From Chersky-806 sp038252255 (GTDB lineage Bacteria > Actinomycetota > Acidimicrobiia > IMCC26256 > JAENVU01): a stretch of 64,000 nucleotides of DNA. The DNA lies in the NCBI GenBank assembly GCA_038252255.1, contig JBBSAM010000016.1:1-64000 (forward strand). The letters run 5' to 3'. Positions 1 to 7,341 of this stretch are shown in pieces. Made by a program: the position numbers and the translations under genes. Within the stretch, counting starts at the first letter, position 1, and every line of letters begins with the position of its first letter. Under the pieces are notes generated by a model. That model was not told the origin of the DNA. It saw nothing but the letters and a program-made list of their open reading frames with translations, and did not search any database.

Positions 1-141
1 CGCCGTCGCCGTCACATTCGGGTTCCCCTCAGCCAGAACCTTCGTGATCGCCGCCGTCAACGTCGTCTTCCCATGATCAATATGACCAATCGTCCCGATG
101 TTCAAATGCGGCTTGTTCCGCTCAAACTTCGCCTTCGCCAT
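1..141 (-). CDS. tuf: Elongation factor Tu, N-terminal fragment (gene runs off the window)
   Basis: The 47 visible residues begin MAKAKFERNKPHLNIGTIGH and contain the G1 P-loop GHIDHGKTT, which identifies the GTPase that delivers aminoacyl-tRNA to the ribosome. Most EF-Tu proteins have GHVDHGKT, so Ile replaces Val here. The gene lies downstream of tRNA-Met and tRNA-Thr on the same strand, recalling the tRNA-tufB arrangement of other bacteria. Codon choice in this fragment (TTT, TTG, ATT, GGT, CAT, GAT) is less GC-rich than in neighbouring genes. An AGGA lies upstream of the ATG at 141. The rest of the protein is outside the window. Confidence 0.95.
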   Translation of the reverse strand, partial: MAKAKFERNKPHLNIGTIGHIDHGKTTLTAAITKVLAEGNPNVTATA

Positions 142-166
142 GAGTGCTGTCGTTCCTGTCTGAGGC

Positions 167-183
167 GGCCCCGGTCAGGGGCC
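167..183 (-). promoter_or_regulatory. Hairpin in the tuf leader
   Basis: GGCCCC and GGGGCC form a perfect 6-bp stem around a 5-nt loop between tRNA-Met and the tuf start. No T-run follows on either strand. It could be a processing site or attenuator between the tRNA and the mRNA, or a chance GC palindrome. Confidence 0.3.
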
Positions 184-208
184 GGTCTGTTCTCGTTGGT
201 GGTTCGGG

Positions 209-285
209 TGGTAGCGGGGGCGGGACTCGAACCCGCGACACCGCGATTATGAGCCGCGTGCTCTAACCGACTGAGCTACCCCGCC
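209..285 (-). tRNA. tRNA-Met (anticodon CAT)
   Basis: The minus strand folds as a cloverleaf: acceptor GGCGGGG pairs with CCCCGCT (one G-U pair), followed by discriminator A and an encoded CCA. The anticodon stem CGCGG/TCGCG holds the loop CTCATAA, and the T-arm is GCGGG-TTCGAGT-CCCGC. A CAT anticodon could also be an Ile tRNA modified to read AUA. The stem pattern lacks the GGG/CCC anticodon stem of an initiator, so an elongator tRNA is most likely. Confidence 0.9.
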
Positions 286-317
286 AAGGGTAGGTGGGAC
301 GCATCGCCCCAGGTGAG

Positions 318-390
318 AGCCCCCTTACGGACTTGAACCGTAGACCCCTTCCTTACCATGGAAGTGCTCTGCCAACTGAGCTAAGGGGGC
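318..390 (-). tRNA. tRNA-Thr (anticodon GGT)
   Basis: Acceptor GCCCCCT pairs perfectly with AGGGGGC. The anticodon arm is CTTCC-ATGGTAA-GGAAG and the T-arm is TACGG-TTCAAGT-CCGTA. The discriminator is T and no CCA is encoded, unlike the tRNA-Met and tRNA-Tyr genes nearby. Confidence 0.93.
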
Positions 391-461
391 GGGAGCAGCA
401 CAGGCTAGCAAGCGGGTCCGGTCCGATCCGCCCCGTAACCCACCCACTACGGTCCGTCGTC

Positions 462-956
462 GTGGAGCCCACCATCCGACTGGCCGAGATCGGTGACGCC
501 GAGGCGATCCGGACGATCTACAACGTCGAGGTCGCCGAGACGACGGTGACCTTCGACATGGTCCCGCGGACCGTCGAGCAACAGGAGGCGTGGCTCCGCG
601 AGCACTCCGGCGGCCATCCGGCGATCGTGGCCGTGGACGAATCGGGAACGATCGTCGGTTTCGGGTCCCTCAGCCCGTACAAGGAACGGCCGGCGTACTC
701 CCCGACCGTCGAGGACTCGGTATACGTCCACCGCAGCGTGCGTGGCACGGGGGTCGGCAAGGCACTGCTCGCCGAGCTCGTCCGGCTGGCCGAGAGCTAC
801 GGCTACCACTCGATCGTCGCTCGGATCGTGGGCGGCCACGATGCGTCGATCAGCCTCCACGATGCGCACGGCTTCGAGCTCGTCGGCGTGGAGCGCGAAG
901 TGGGACGAAAGCTCGGGCGCTGGCTCGACGTCGCCATCATGCAACGCATGCTCTGA
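462..956 (+). CDS. GNAT N-acetyltransferase, phosphinothricin acetyltransferase-like
   Basis: This 164-residue protein probably transfers an acetyl group from acetyl-CoA to an amino group. It begins near IRLAEIGDAEAIRTIYN, has the acetyl-CoA loop VRGTGVGKALL and ends with GFELVGVEREVGRKLGRW, the layout of the Pat/Bar/MnaT branch of GNAT enzymes. I chose the GTG at 462 because it places the usual short N-terminus before the first beta strand; the open frame extends back into tRNA-Thr, which cannot be coding. The gene lies between tRNA-Thr and tRNA-Tyr on the opposite strand. The substrate (methionine sulfone, phosphinothricin or another amine) cannot be told from sequence. Confidence 0.85.
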   Translation: MEPTIRLAEIGDAEAIRTIYNVEVAETTVTFDMVPRTVEQQEAWLREHSGGHPAIVAVDESGTIVGFGSLSPYKERPAYSPTVEDSVYVHRSVRGTGVGKALLAELVRLAESYGYHSIVARIVGGHDASISLHDAHGFELVGVEREVGRKLGRWLDVAIMQRML

Positions 957-1003
957 ACCGGATGAGACCCGGTCGGGAGCCCCTGCCGGACCCACACTGG
1001 GTA

Positions 1004-1087
1004 TGGTGGGCCCGGGAGGATTCGAACCTCCGTAGCTTGCGCAACAGGTTTACAGCCTGTCCCCTTTGGCCACTCGGGTACGGACCC
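1004..1087 (-). tRNA. tRNA-Tyr (anticodon GTA)
   Basis: This is a class II tRNA with a long variable arm. Acceptor GGGTCCG pairs with CGGGCCC, followed by A and an encoded CCA. The anticodon loop CTGTAAA gives GTA, and the T-arm is GGAGG-TTCGAAT-CCTCC. It is 84 nt including CCA. Confidence 0.93.
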
Positions 1088-1139
1088 GGGCGTACGTTAG
1101 CAGCCGTCTTCTCGCCGGAATCGGGGGTTCGACACCACC

Positions 1140-1628
1140 ATGCCCAGCTTCGATGTCGTCTCAGAAGTGGACTTCCAAGAGGTCCGCAACGCGGTCGATC
1201 AAGCGAGTCGCGAGGTCTCGACGCGCTTCGACTTCAAGGGAACCGGGAGCACGATCGACCTCAACGACAAGTCGATCGAGCTCGCGACCGAGAGCGAGCA
1301 ACGCCTGAAAGCTCTGACCCAGGTGCTCGAGGAGAAGCTCGTCAAGCGCAAGGTCTCACTGAAGGTCCTCGGGTACGGCAACGTCGAGGAAGCCACGAAG
1401 GGCACCGTGCGCCAGTCGGTCGCGCTCAACGTCGGCATCAGCGACGAGAAGGCCCGCGAGATCGGGAAGTACATCAAGGGCCTGACGCTCAAAGGCGTGC
1501 AGCACCAGGTGCAGGGCGATCAGCTCCGGGTGAGCGGGAAGAAGCGCGACGACCTGCAGACGGTGATCGCCGAGCTCAAGGAGAAGGACTTCGGCATCCC
1601 GCTCCAGTTCGTCAACTTCCGGGACTGA
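1140..1628 (+). CDS. yajQ: YajQ family nucleotide-binding protein
   Basis: The 162-residue protein starts MPSFDVVSEVDFQEVRNAVD, contains the family signature STRFDFKG and ends PLQFVNFRD, so it is a full-length YajQ. The family has two ferredoxin-like domains. Members bind nucleic acid, and some bind c-di-GMP (shown in Xanthomonas). The gene stands alone, 52 bp past the tRNA-Tyr gene on the other strand and convergent with htpX. The c-di-GMP link is of interest because an RsiG-like c-di-GMP-binding candidate lies at 60.3-60.8 kb, but binding by this protein is not visible from sequence. Confidence 0.92.
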   Translation: MPSFDVVSEVDFQEVRNAVDQASREVSTRFDFKGTGSTIDLNDKSIELATESEQRLKALTQVLEEKLVKRKVSLKVLGYGNVEEATKGTVRQSVALNVGISDEKAREIGKYIKGLTLKGVQHQVQGDQLRVSGKKRDDLQTVIAELKEKDFGIPLQFVNFRD

Positions 1629-1641
1629 TCTTCCGAAGATC
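1627..1641 (+). terminator. Short palindrome at the yajQ stop
   Basis: GATCTTC and GAAGATC form a perfect 7-bp inverted repeat around one base, overlapping the yajQ stop codon. No T-run follows. GC-rich repeats continue to 1,690 between the convergent yajQ and htpX genes. A terminator role is only a possibility. Confidence 0.25.
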
Positions 1642-1694
1642 TCCGCCGGCCGAACGGTCGACCGCGGCCAACCGGCGGCTGGCCGGCGGCGGTC

Positions 1695-2549
1695 TTAACG
1701 CTGGCCGCGGAGGCGGGCGATCCGCTCCTCGGTCGGCGGGTGCGTCGTGAAGAGGTTGGCGAAGTTGAACCCGCCGGTGTTGAGCTTGCGGCCGGTCAGC
1801 GGGTTGATGATGTAGGCGGTCGCCTGGGCGGGGTCGATCTTCATCGGCACCTGCTTGGCGTACGCGTCGATCTTCTCGAGCGCTCGGGCCAGGGGCTCGC
1901 CGTTGCCGAGGAGCTCGGCTCCGGACCGGTCGGCCTCGAACTCGCGGGAACGGCTGAGTGCCATCTGCAACATCGCCGCGGCGATCGGGGCGAGGATCGC
2001 CATCGCGATGACCCCGAAGATGTTGCCGCCTTCCCGGTCGCCGCCGGTGAACATCGCGCCCCACATGGCCATGCGGGCGATGAACGTGATGCCCATGGCC
2101 AGCGCGGCGGCGACGGAGCCGATGAGGATGTCGCGGTTCTTCACGTGACTCAGCTCGTGGGCCAGCACCCCGCGCATCTCGTCCTCGTCGAGGACCTGCA
2201 TCAGACCCTGGGTCACCGCGACCACCGCGTGATCCGGGCCGCGGCCGGTGGCGAAGGCGTTGGGCTGGGCGTTCGGGGAGAGGTACACCTTGGGCATCGG
2301 AATGCCGTCCCGCTGCGCGAGGTCGCGCACGATCGCGTACAGCTGCGGGGCCTCTTGCTCGCTGATGGGCTGAGCGCCGGCGGCCTTGACCGCGAGCTTG
2401 TCGCTGAACCAGTAGGAGCCGCCGACGAAGACGAGGCCGATTCCCAGCCCGATGATCAGCCCGCCCGTTCCGAAGAACGACCCGATCCCCATGAGAAGGG
2501 CACCGAACCCGGCGAGCAGGACGAAGGTCTTGAACGTGTTCTTGCTCAT
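1695..2549 (-). CDS. htpX: Membrane zinc metalloprotease HtpX
   Basis: HtpX is an inner-membrane endoprotease that degrades misfolded membrane proteins. Two hydrophobic N-terminal segments follow MSKNTFKTFVLLAGFG. The zinc motif HELSH is in VLAHELSHVKNRD and the third ligand is in the SREFEADRSGAELL helix. The last segment GFNFANLFTTHPPTEERIA is typical of the family. I use ATG 2549 (284 residues); an ATG at 2558 would add three residues, and GGAAG lies just before the chosen start. The gene is monocistronic and divergent from the histidine phosphatase. Confidence 0.93.
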   Translation of the reverse strand: MSKNTFKTFVLLAGFGALLMGIGSFFGTGGLIIGLGIGLVFVGGSYWFSDKLAVKAAGAQPISEQEAPQLYAIVRDLAQRDGIPMPKVYLSPNAQPNAFATGRGPDHAVVAVTQGLMQVLDEDEMRGVLAHELSHVKNRDILIGSVAAALAMGITFIARMAMWGAMFTGGDREGGNIFGVIAMAILAPIAAAMLQMALSRSREFEADRSGAELLGNGEPLARALEKIDAYAKQVPMKIDPAQATAYIINPLTGRKLNTGGFNFANLFTTHPPTEERIARLRGQR

Positions 2550-2708
2550 GGCTTCCATTCTGTGGGGGCTCACTGTGAACCCGCTGTATCGCTGCAACGC
2601 TCGAAACCGGCCGGTCGTTCCCGACCGAATGCGGCACCCGCGCGGCGCCCGGGCGCCCGGTTCGCCAAATGACTACCGCCGGGCGCCCCGGTCCGCCAGT
2701 CTGGGGCC

Positions 2709-3350
2709 ATGACCCCCACCGACACCCGACTCATCCTCATCCGCCACGGCGAATCGGTCGCGCAGGAGCTGGGCTTCCTCTCCGGCCACAACACCTGCAA
2801 GGGGCTCTCGGACACCGGGCGCGCCCAGGTCGAGACGCTGCGCGACCGGCTGGTGGCGACGGGCGAGCTGGGTGCGGTGGACGTCGTCTACACGAGCATC
2901 CTGGCCCGGGCGATCGAGAGCGCCGAGATCATCGTGCCGGCCTTCGGCGGGGTGACCCCGCAACAGGAGTGCGATTGGTGCGAGATCCACGCCGGCGACG
3001 CGGAGGGGCTCACCTGGCCCGAGTTCCGGGAGCGGTTTCCGGTCGTCGGTGACCGCGACGACCCTTTCCGGTCCCGGGCCACCGGCGCCGAGACGTGGGC
3101 TGAGTTCTACGTGCGAGCCGGCGCCCGACTCCGGCGCATCGCTCGCGAGCACGATGGCCAGCGCGTCGTGGTGGTCTGTCACGGCGGAATCATCGGCGCG
3201 AGCTTCATCGCGCTCGGCGACCTCCCCCTTCGCAACGGGAACGCGATGACCCACGAGACGGTGAACAGCTCGATCACCGAGTGGCGCTACACCGGATCCG
3301 ACTGGCGCCTCGTCCGCTACAACGACGCCGCCCACCTCGCGACCGCGTAG
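2709..3350 (+). CDS. Histidine phosphatase (phosphoglycerate mutase-like) family protein
   Basis: The 213-residue protein has the catalytic RHGE motif near residues 12-15 (LILIRHGESVAQ). A second histidine lies in VVVVCHGGIIGAS, and an internal RAIESAEI segment holds the conserved Arg. These residues form the phosphohistidine pocket of the branch 1 family, which removes phosphate from sugars, nucleotides or proteins. A palindrome follows the stop at once, so the gene is probably monocistronic. Substrate unknown. Confidence 0.88.
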   Translation: MTPTDTRLILIRHGESVAQELGFLSGHNTCKGLSDTGRAQVETLRDRLVATGELGAVDVVYTSILARAIESAEIIVPAFGGVTPQQECDWCEIHAGDAEGLTWPEFRERFPVVGDRDDPFRSRATGAETWAEFYVRAGARLRRIAREHDGQRVVVVCHGGIIGASFIALGDLPLRNGNAMTHETVNSSITEWRYTGSDWRLVRYNDAAHLATA

Positions 3351-3352
3351 CC

Positions 3353-3370
3353 GAGCCCGGCCGCGGGCTC
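3353..3370 (+). terminator. Probable terminator of the histidine phosphatase gene
   Basis: GAGCCCG and CGGGCTC make a perfect 7-bp stem with a GCCG loop two bases after the stop codon. No T-run follows, which is common for actinobacterial terminators. The 210 bases after it, up to 3,580, contain no convincing gene. Confidence 0.45.
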
Positions 3371-3580
3371 ATGCCGCGTGGCCGACTGCCGCGGGTGGGG
3401 TGAGTCTTCGTTTTCGGGTGATGGGGTCGGGTGGGCCGAGGGTCCCGGCCCGAATCCCGTTCGCGTGATCTACGTCCGCTCGATCGCGACCGGCTATACA
3501 GGCCCGCGCATGAACGATCTTGCATCTCTCATCGTGCCCGCGCGCCAAGACGCTCTGATCTCCAGCGCGCGAAGCCAGCG

Positions 3581-4018
3581 ATGAACCGATTCCGACTCGC
3601 GCGGTACTCGGTGGTTCTGCCCGATGAAGAGTCGTTCGCGGCAACCGACCTCGCGGTTCCGATCATCGATGACGTGCCGCTGTTCGTAGTCGTCGGCAGC
3701 GACTTCCCCGGCGTTCCCGTGGTACTCGTGGCGCCGCCATCCGGGCATTGGCTCACCGACCCCGACGACTCGTACGTCGACGAGGAGAGCGGTCGTCCGG
3801 CGGTCCTGGACGGATCCTGCGGCATCGCGGAGTGCTGCGGCGTCATGGCTCGGATCGATGTCACCGCTTCGACGATCACCTGGTCGGACTTCGTGGTCCG
3901 CGGGCGCGGCCACGTTCCGAGCGCGTTGCAGCTCACATTCGACCGGGCGGAGTACGAGCGCGCGCTGGCTCAGGTTCTCGACATCGAGCCGACCGCCTGG
4001 ACGGACGGGGCTCAGTAG
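3581..4018 (+). CDS. Hypothetical protein with a Cys cluster
   Basis: I do not recognise a named family. The 145-residue product begins MNRFRLARYSVVLPDEESFA and is probably cytosolic, with no signal peptide or membrane segment. The centre holds GSCGIAECCGVMARIDV, a Cys-rich turn seen in small uncharacterised actinobacterial proteins, followed by beta-rich TITWSDFVVRG. I chose ATG 3581 because upstream codons in the frame are not protein-like. Its stop overlaps the end of the convergent dioxygenase gene by 7 bp. Codon use matches the neighbours. Confidence 0.65.
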   Translation: MNRFRLARYSVVLPDEESFAATDLAVPIIDDVPLFVVVGSDFPGVPVVLVAPPSGHWLTDPDDSYVDEESGRPAVLDGSCGIAECCGVMARIDVTASTITWSDFVVRGRGHVPSALQLTFDRAEYERALAQVLDIEPTAWTDGAQ

Positions 4019-4821
4019 GGGCGATCGCCGACGACGGTTACCCGCTCCATGACGCGCCGGTGGGGGAGGAAGTCGTTGCTCACGCAGTGTTGGGTGGCCC
4101 GGTTGTCCCAGAACGCGACGCTGCCCGGGGCCCAACGGAAGCGGCACTGGACATCGGGAACCGTCGCCGTGCGATAGAGGGAGGCGAGCAGCGGCCCGGC
4201 TTCTTCGTCCTTCATGCCGTTAATCCCGCAGGTGAACGCGCGGTTCACGTAGATCGTCCGGCGGCCGGTCTCGGGATGGGTCCGCACGATCGGGTGCTCG
4301 GCGGTCGGGTGCCGCTCACGCATCTCGGCCTGCCGATCCGGGGGCAGGTGCCGCCCGAAGACACGCGCGTAGTCGTGCAACGCGACCAGGGCGTCGATCC
4401 TCTCGCGGGTCCGGTCGTCGAGCAGGTCGTAGGCCGCGCCCATGTCGGCCCACAGGGTGTCGCCACCGAGAGGAGGCGACTCGACGATCCGCAGGATGGA
4501 GCCGAGCGACGGCTCGGGCCGCCACGTCACGTCGCTGTGCCAGACGTCGGGTGCGCGCCGCTCGCCCTCCGACGGGAGCACGAAGATCTCCGGCTCCTTC
4601 TGGTCCGGAGGCGTGAGGGGATGGACCTCGAGGTCGCCGAATTGCCGGCCGAACGCGATGTGGCGATCGCGATCGAGCTCGGACTGGTCGCGGAAGAAGA
4701 TCACCTTCCACTCCAACAGCGCGGCTCTGATCGCGGCGACGGTGCCCTCGGACAGGTTGGACGCGAGGTCGACCCCACTGATCTCCGCCCCGATGGTCGC
4801 GGTCAGCGGCTCAACCCTCAT
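4012..4821 (-). CDS. TauD/TfdA family Fe(II)/2-oxoglutarate-dependent dioxygenase
   Basis: This 269-residue enzyme should couple 2-oxoglutarate decarboxylation to hydroxylation of an organic substrate, as taurine dioxygenase does. The iron ligands are the HxD pair in WHSDVTW and the distal His in ATQHCVSND. The 2-oxoglutarate-binding Arg is in the final HRRVMERVTVVGD segment. The N-terminus TATIGAEISGVDL is typical. The start is ATG 4821. No sulfonate transporter is nearby, so taurine is not indicated; alkyl sulfates or other acids are possible. It lies 19 bp downstream of the HAD gene on the same strand and may be the last gene of that operon. Confidence 0.87.
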   Translation of the reverse strand: MRVEPLTATIGAEISGVDLASNLSEGTVAAIRAALLEWKVIFFRDQSELDRDRHIAFGRQFGDLEVHPLTPPDQKEPEIFVLPSEGERRAPDVWHSDVTWRPEPSLGSILRIVESPPLGGDTLWADMGAAYDLLDDRTRERIDALVALHDYARVFGRHLPPDRQAEMRERHPTAEHPIVRTHPETGRRTIYVNRAFTCGINGMKDEEAGPLLASLYRTATVPDVQCRFRWAPGSVAFWDNRATQHCVSNDFLPHRRVMERVTVVGDRPY

Positions 4822-4840
4822 GGCGAGAAATCCTACGACG

Positions 4841-5332
4841 TCAGTCGTAGTAGCCGGAGTGGAAGTAGATGCAGGGAACGCCCTCGGCGCGGAGCATCTC
4901 GACGTTGCGGCGGTCGTCCTCGACACCGAGGCGCAGCTCGAAGCCGTACTCGCGCAGGTCCCAGACCGTCGACTGCTTGTAGTCCCTCGACAGCTCGTAG
5001 TCACCCCACGGACGCATGATGAGGACGTCCCAGCGGATCTTGTACCGGGCCAGCCACGCCGCGGTCAGGTGGTGCACCCGGGCCGGGCGAGCGGTGAGCA
5101 GCACCACGCGGAGGCCGGGATCGAGCAGGTCGAGCAGCACCCGCATCTCCTCGATCACGGGGTCGTCGCCGCAGGCCTCGAAGAACCCCTGCCAGTCGCG
5201 GCGGGGTGCCTCGAGGTAGTGCTGGCGCGTCGCGGCGTCCGACAGCACCCCGTCGATATCGACGACGATCGCGGGCCCGGGAGCGACCTGCCCGTCGCGC
5301 CAGGTCCAGTGCTCCGGGGGGGAGATCCTCAC
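4841..5332 (-). CDS. HAD-family phosphatase, polynucleotide kinase 3'-phosphatase-like
   Basis: The 163-residue protein has the HAD nucleophile motif DIDGVLSD near residues 25-32, motif II in VVLLTARP, and a late acidic motif in LGVEDDRRNVEMLRAEGV. The arrangement resembles the PseT/Pnkp 3'-phosphatase domain without the kinase. The GTG start overlaps the acsA stop by 4 bp (GTGA), so translation is probably coupled to acetyl-CoA synthetase. Whether it acts on nucleic acid ends, nucleotides or another phosphate is unknown. Confidence 0.75.
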   Translation of the reverse strand: MRISPPEHWTWRDGQVAPGPAIVVDIDGVLSDAATRQHYLEAPRRDWQGFFEACGDDPVIEEMRVLLDLLDPGLRVVLLTARPARVHHLTAAWLARYKIRWDVLIMRPWGDYELSRDYKQSTVWDLREYGFELRLGVEDDRRNVEMLRAEGVPCIYFHSGYYD

Positions 5333-7296
5333 CCTTCGTCGTCGGGGCCGGTCGACAGGTACCGCGCCTTGATGCCTTCGACGACGCTCGGGTCGGCGAG
5401 TGTGGTGGTGTCCCCGAGCGACTCGTCCTCGGCGACGTTGCGCAACAGGCGGCGCATGATCTTCCCCGAGCGGGTCTTCGGCAGATCCTCGGTGAACAGG
5501 ATCGTCTTGGGCTTCGCGATCGGGCCGATGTGATGAGCCACGTGATCGCGGAGCTCGGCGACCAGCGCCTCGGTCGGCTCGTGGCCGCTGCGCAGGATCA
5601 CGAACGCGCTCACGGCCTGCCCGGTCATCTCGTCCGTTCGCCCCACCACCGCGGCCTCCGCGACCGCGGGATGCGAGACCAGCGCGGACTCCACCTCGGT
5701 CGTCGAGATGTTGTGGCCGGCAACGAGCATGATGTCGTCCACACGGCCGAGGAGCCAGAAGTACCCCTCGTCGTCGCGCTTGGCGCCGTCGCCGGCGAAG
5801 TAGCGACCGTCGAACCGGGACCAGTACGTGTCGTGGTAGCGCTGCGGGTCACCCCAGATCCCCCGCAGCATCGACGGCCACGGGTGGGTGAGCACGAGGT
5901 ACCCACCGCCCGGGATCCCGACCGCCGCGCCCTCGTCGTTCACGATGTCCGAGCCGATGCCGGGCAGCGGGAACGTCGCGCTCCCCGGCTTGGCCACCGT
6001 CGCGCCCGGCAGCGGGCTGATCATGATGGCGCCGGTCTCGGTCTGCCACCACGTATCGACGACCGGGCAGTTGCCGCCGCCGATGTTCTTCCAGTACCAG
6101 ACCCAGGCCTCGGGGTTGATCGGCTCGCCGACCGATCCGAGCAGCCGGAGCGAGGACAGGTCGTGCGCGTCCGAGTACTGCGTGCCCCACTTCATGAAGG
6201 TCCGGATCGCAGTCGGCGCGGTGTAGAGCGTCGTGATCTTGTACTTCTCGACGATGGACCAGAAGCGGTCCTTGTCGGGGTAGTCAGGCGTACCTTCGTA
6301 CATCACGCTCGTCGCGCGGTTCGCGAGCGGTCCGTAGACGATGTACGAGTGGCCGGTGACCCAGCCGCAGTCGGCGGTGCACCAGAAGACGTCCGTGTCG
6401 GGGTGAAGGTCGAACACGTACTTGTGGGTGAACGCGACCTGCGTGAGGTACCCGCCGGTCGTGTGCATGATGCCCTTCGGCTTCCCGGTCGTCCCACTCG
6501 TGTAGAGGATGTACAGCAGGTCTTCGGCATCCATCGGCTCGGGCGGGCACGCCGTCGGCTGCGAGTCGACGATCTCGTGCCACCAGGCGTCGCGACCTTC
6601 CTGCATCGTCACACCTTCGTGCGCGGTACGACGCAGGACGAGGCAGCGTTCGATCGTCGGTGTCTCGGCCATCGCGGCGTCGGCGATGTCCTTCAACGGC
6701 ACGACACTGCCGCGCCGCCACGCGCCGTCGCCGGTGATGAGCAGCTTGCACTCCGCGTCGTTGATCCGGTCGCGCAGTGAGTCCGACGTGAAACCGCCGA
6801 ACACCACCGAGTGCGCGGCGCCGAGACGGGCGCACGCAAGCATCGCCACGGGGAGCTCGGGCACCATCCCGAGGTAGATCGCGACCCGGTCGCCCTTCTC
6901 GACACCGAGCGCCTTGAGTGCGTTCGCGGCCCGGCTCACGTCGTCGAGGAGCTGGGCGTAGGTGATCGTGCGCGAGTCGCCGGGCTCGCCTTCCCAGAGG
7001 AAGGCGACCTGGTCACCATGGCCCGCCTCGACGTGGCGGTCGACGCAGTTGTACGAGGCGTTCAGCCGGCCGCCGACGAACCACTTCGCGAACGGCAGGT
7101 CCCAGTCGAGCACGGTGTCCCACGGCTTCGACCAGTCGAGGAGCTCGCCCGCCTGCGCGGCCCAGAACGCCTCGGGATCGGCGGCCGCGGCATCGTGGAG
7201 CAACGAATCCGCGACGAGTGCGCCACGTACGAAGTCCTCGGGCGGCGGGAACGTCCGTCCTTCGGACAGCAGCGCCTCGAGCGTCACATCCGCCAT
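5329..7296 (-). CDS. acsA: Acetyl-CoA synthetase (AMP-forming)
   Basis: The 655-residue length is typical of AcsA, which makes acetyl-CoA from acetate, ATP and CoA through acetyl-AMP. Visible motifs are the P-loop YTSGTTGKPKG, the WWQTETGAIM core and the C-terminal LPKTRSGKIMRRLLR, whose Lys is catalytic and the usual target of regulatory acetylation. The start is ATG 7296 with GGGGGAG ahead of it. The downstream HAD gene is coupled by a 4-bp overlap. The complex I operon ends 45 bp upstream, so acsA may be read through from it or have its own promoter. Confidence 0.96.
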   Translation of the reverse strand: MADVTLEALLSEGRTFPPPEDFVRGALVADSLLHDAAAADPEAFWAAQAGELLDWSKPWDTVLDWDLPFAKWFVGGRLNASYNCVDRHVEAGHGDQVAFLWEGEPGDSRTITYAQLLDDVSRAANALKALGVEKGDRVAIYLGMVPELPVAMLACARLGAAHSVVFGGFTSDSLRDRINDAECKLLITGDGAWRRGSVVPLKDIADAAMAETPTIERCLVLRRTAHEGVTMQEGRDAWWHEIVDSQPTACPPEPMDAEDLLYILYTSGTTGKPKGIMHTTGGYLTQVAFTHKYVFDLHPDTDVFWCTADCGWVTGHSYIVYGPLANRATSVMYEGTPDYPDKDRFWSIVEKYKITTLYTAPTAIRTFMKWGTQYSDAHDLSSLRLLGSVGEPINPEAWVWYWKNIGGGNCPVVDTWWQTETGAIMISPLPGATVAKPGSATFPLPGIGSDIVNDEGAAVGIPGGGYLVLTHPWPSMLRGIWGDPQRYHDTYWSRFDGRYFAGDGAKRDDEGYFWLLGRVDDIMLVAGHNISTTEVESALVSHPAVAEAAVVGRTDEMTGQAVSAFVILRSGHEPTEALVAELRDHVAHHIGPIAKPKTILFTEDLPKTRSGKIMRRLLRNVAEDESLGDTTTLADPSVVEGIKARYLSTGPDDEG

Positions 7297-7341
7297 GAGA
7301 TCTCCCCCTCGTCGGGCCCGGGCCCGGAATCTACCCGCGGG

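Noticed and set aside
294..461. N-terminal extension of the acetyltransferase frame back to 294
   Set aside because: It runs over the tRNA-Thr gene and its residues do not match the family; GTG 462 fits the known N-terminus.
3378..3584. Possible 68-residue plus-strand protein
   Set aside because: Low-complexity Gly/Ser/Arg composition, no ribosome site, and it overlaps the start of a more convincing gene.
4012..4018. Possible frameshift between the hypothetical protein and the dioxygenase
   Set aside because: The genes are convergent and simply overlap by 7 bp; both have normal ends.
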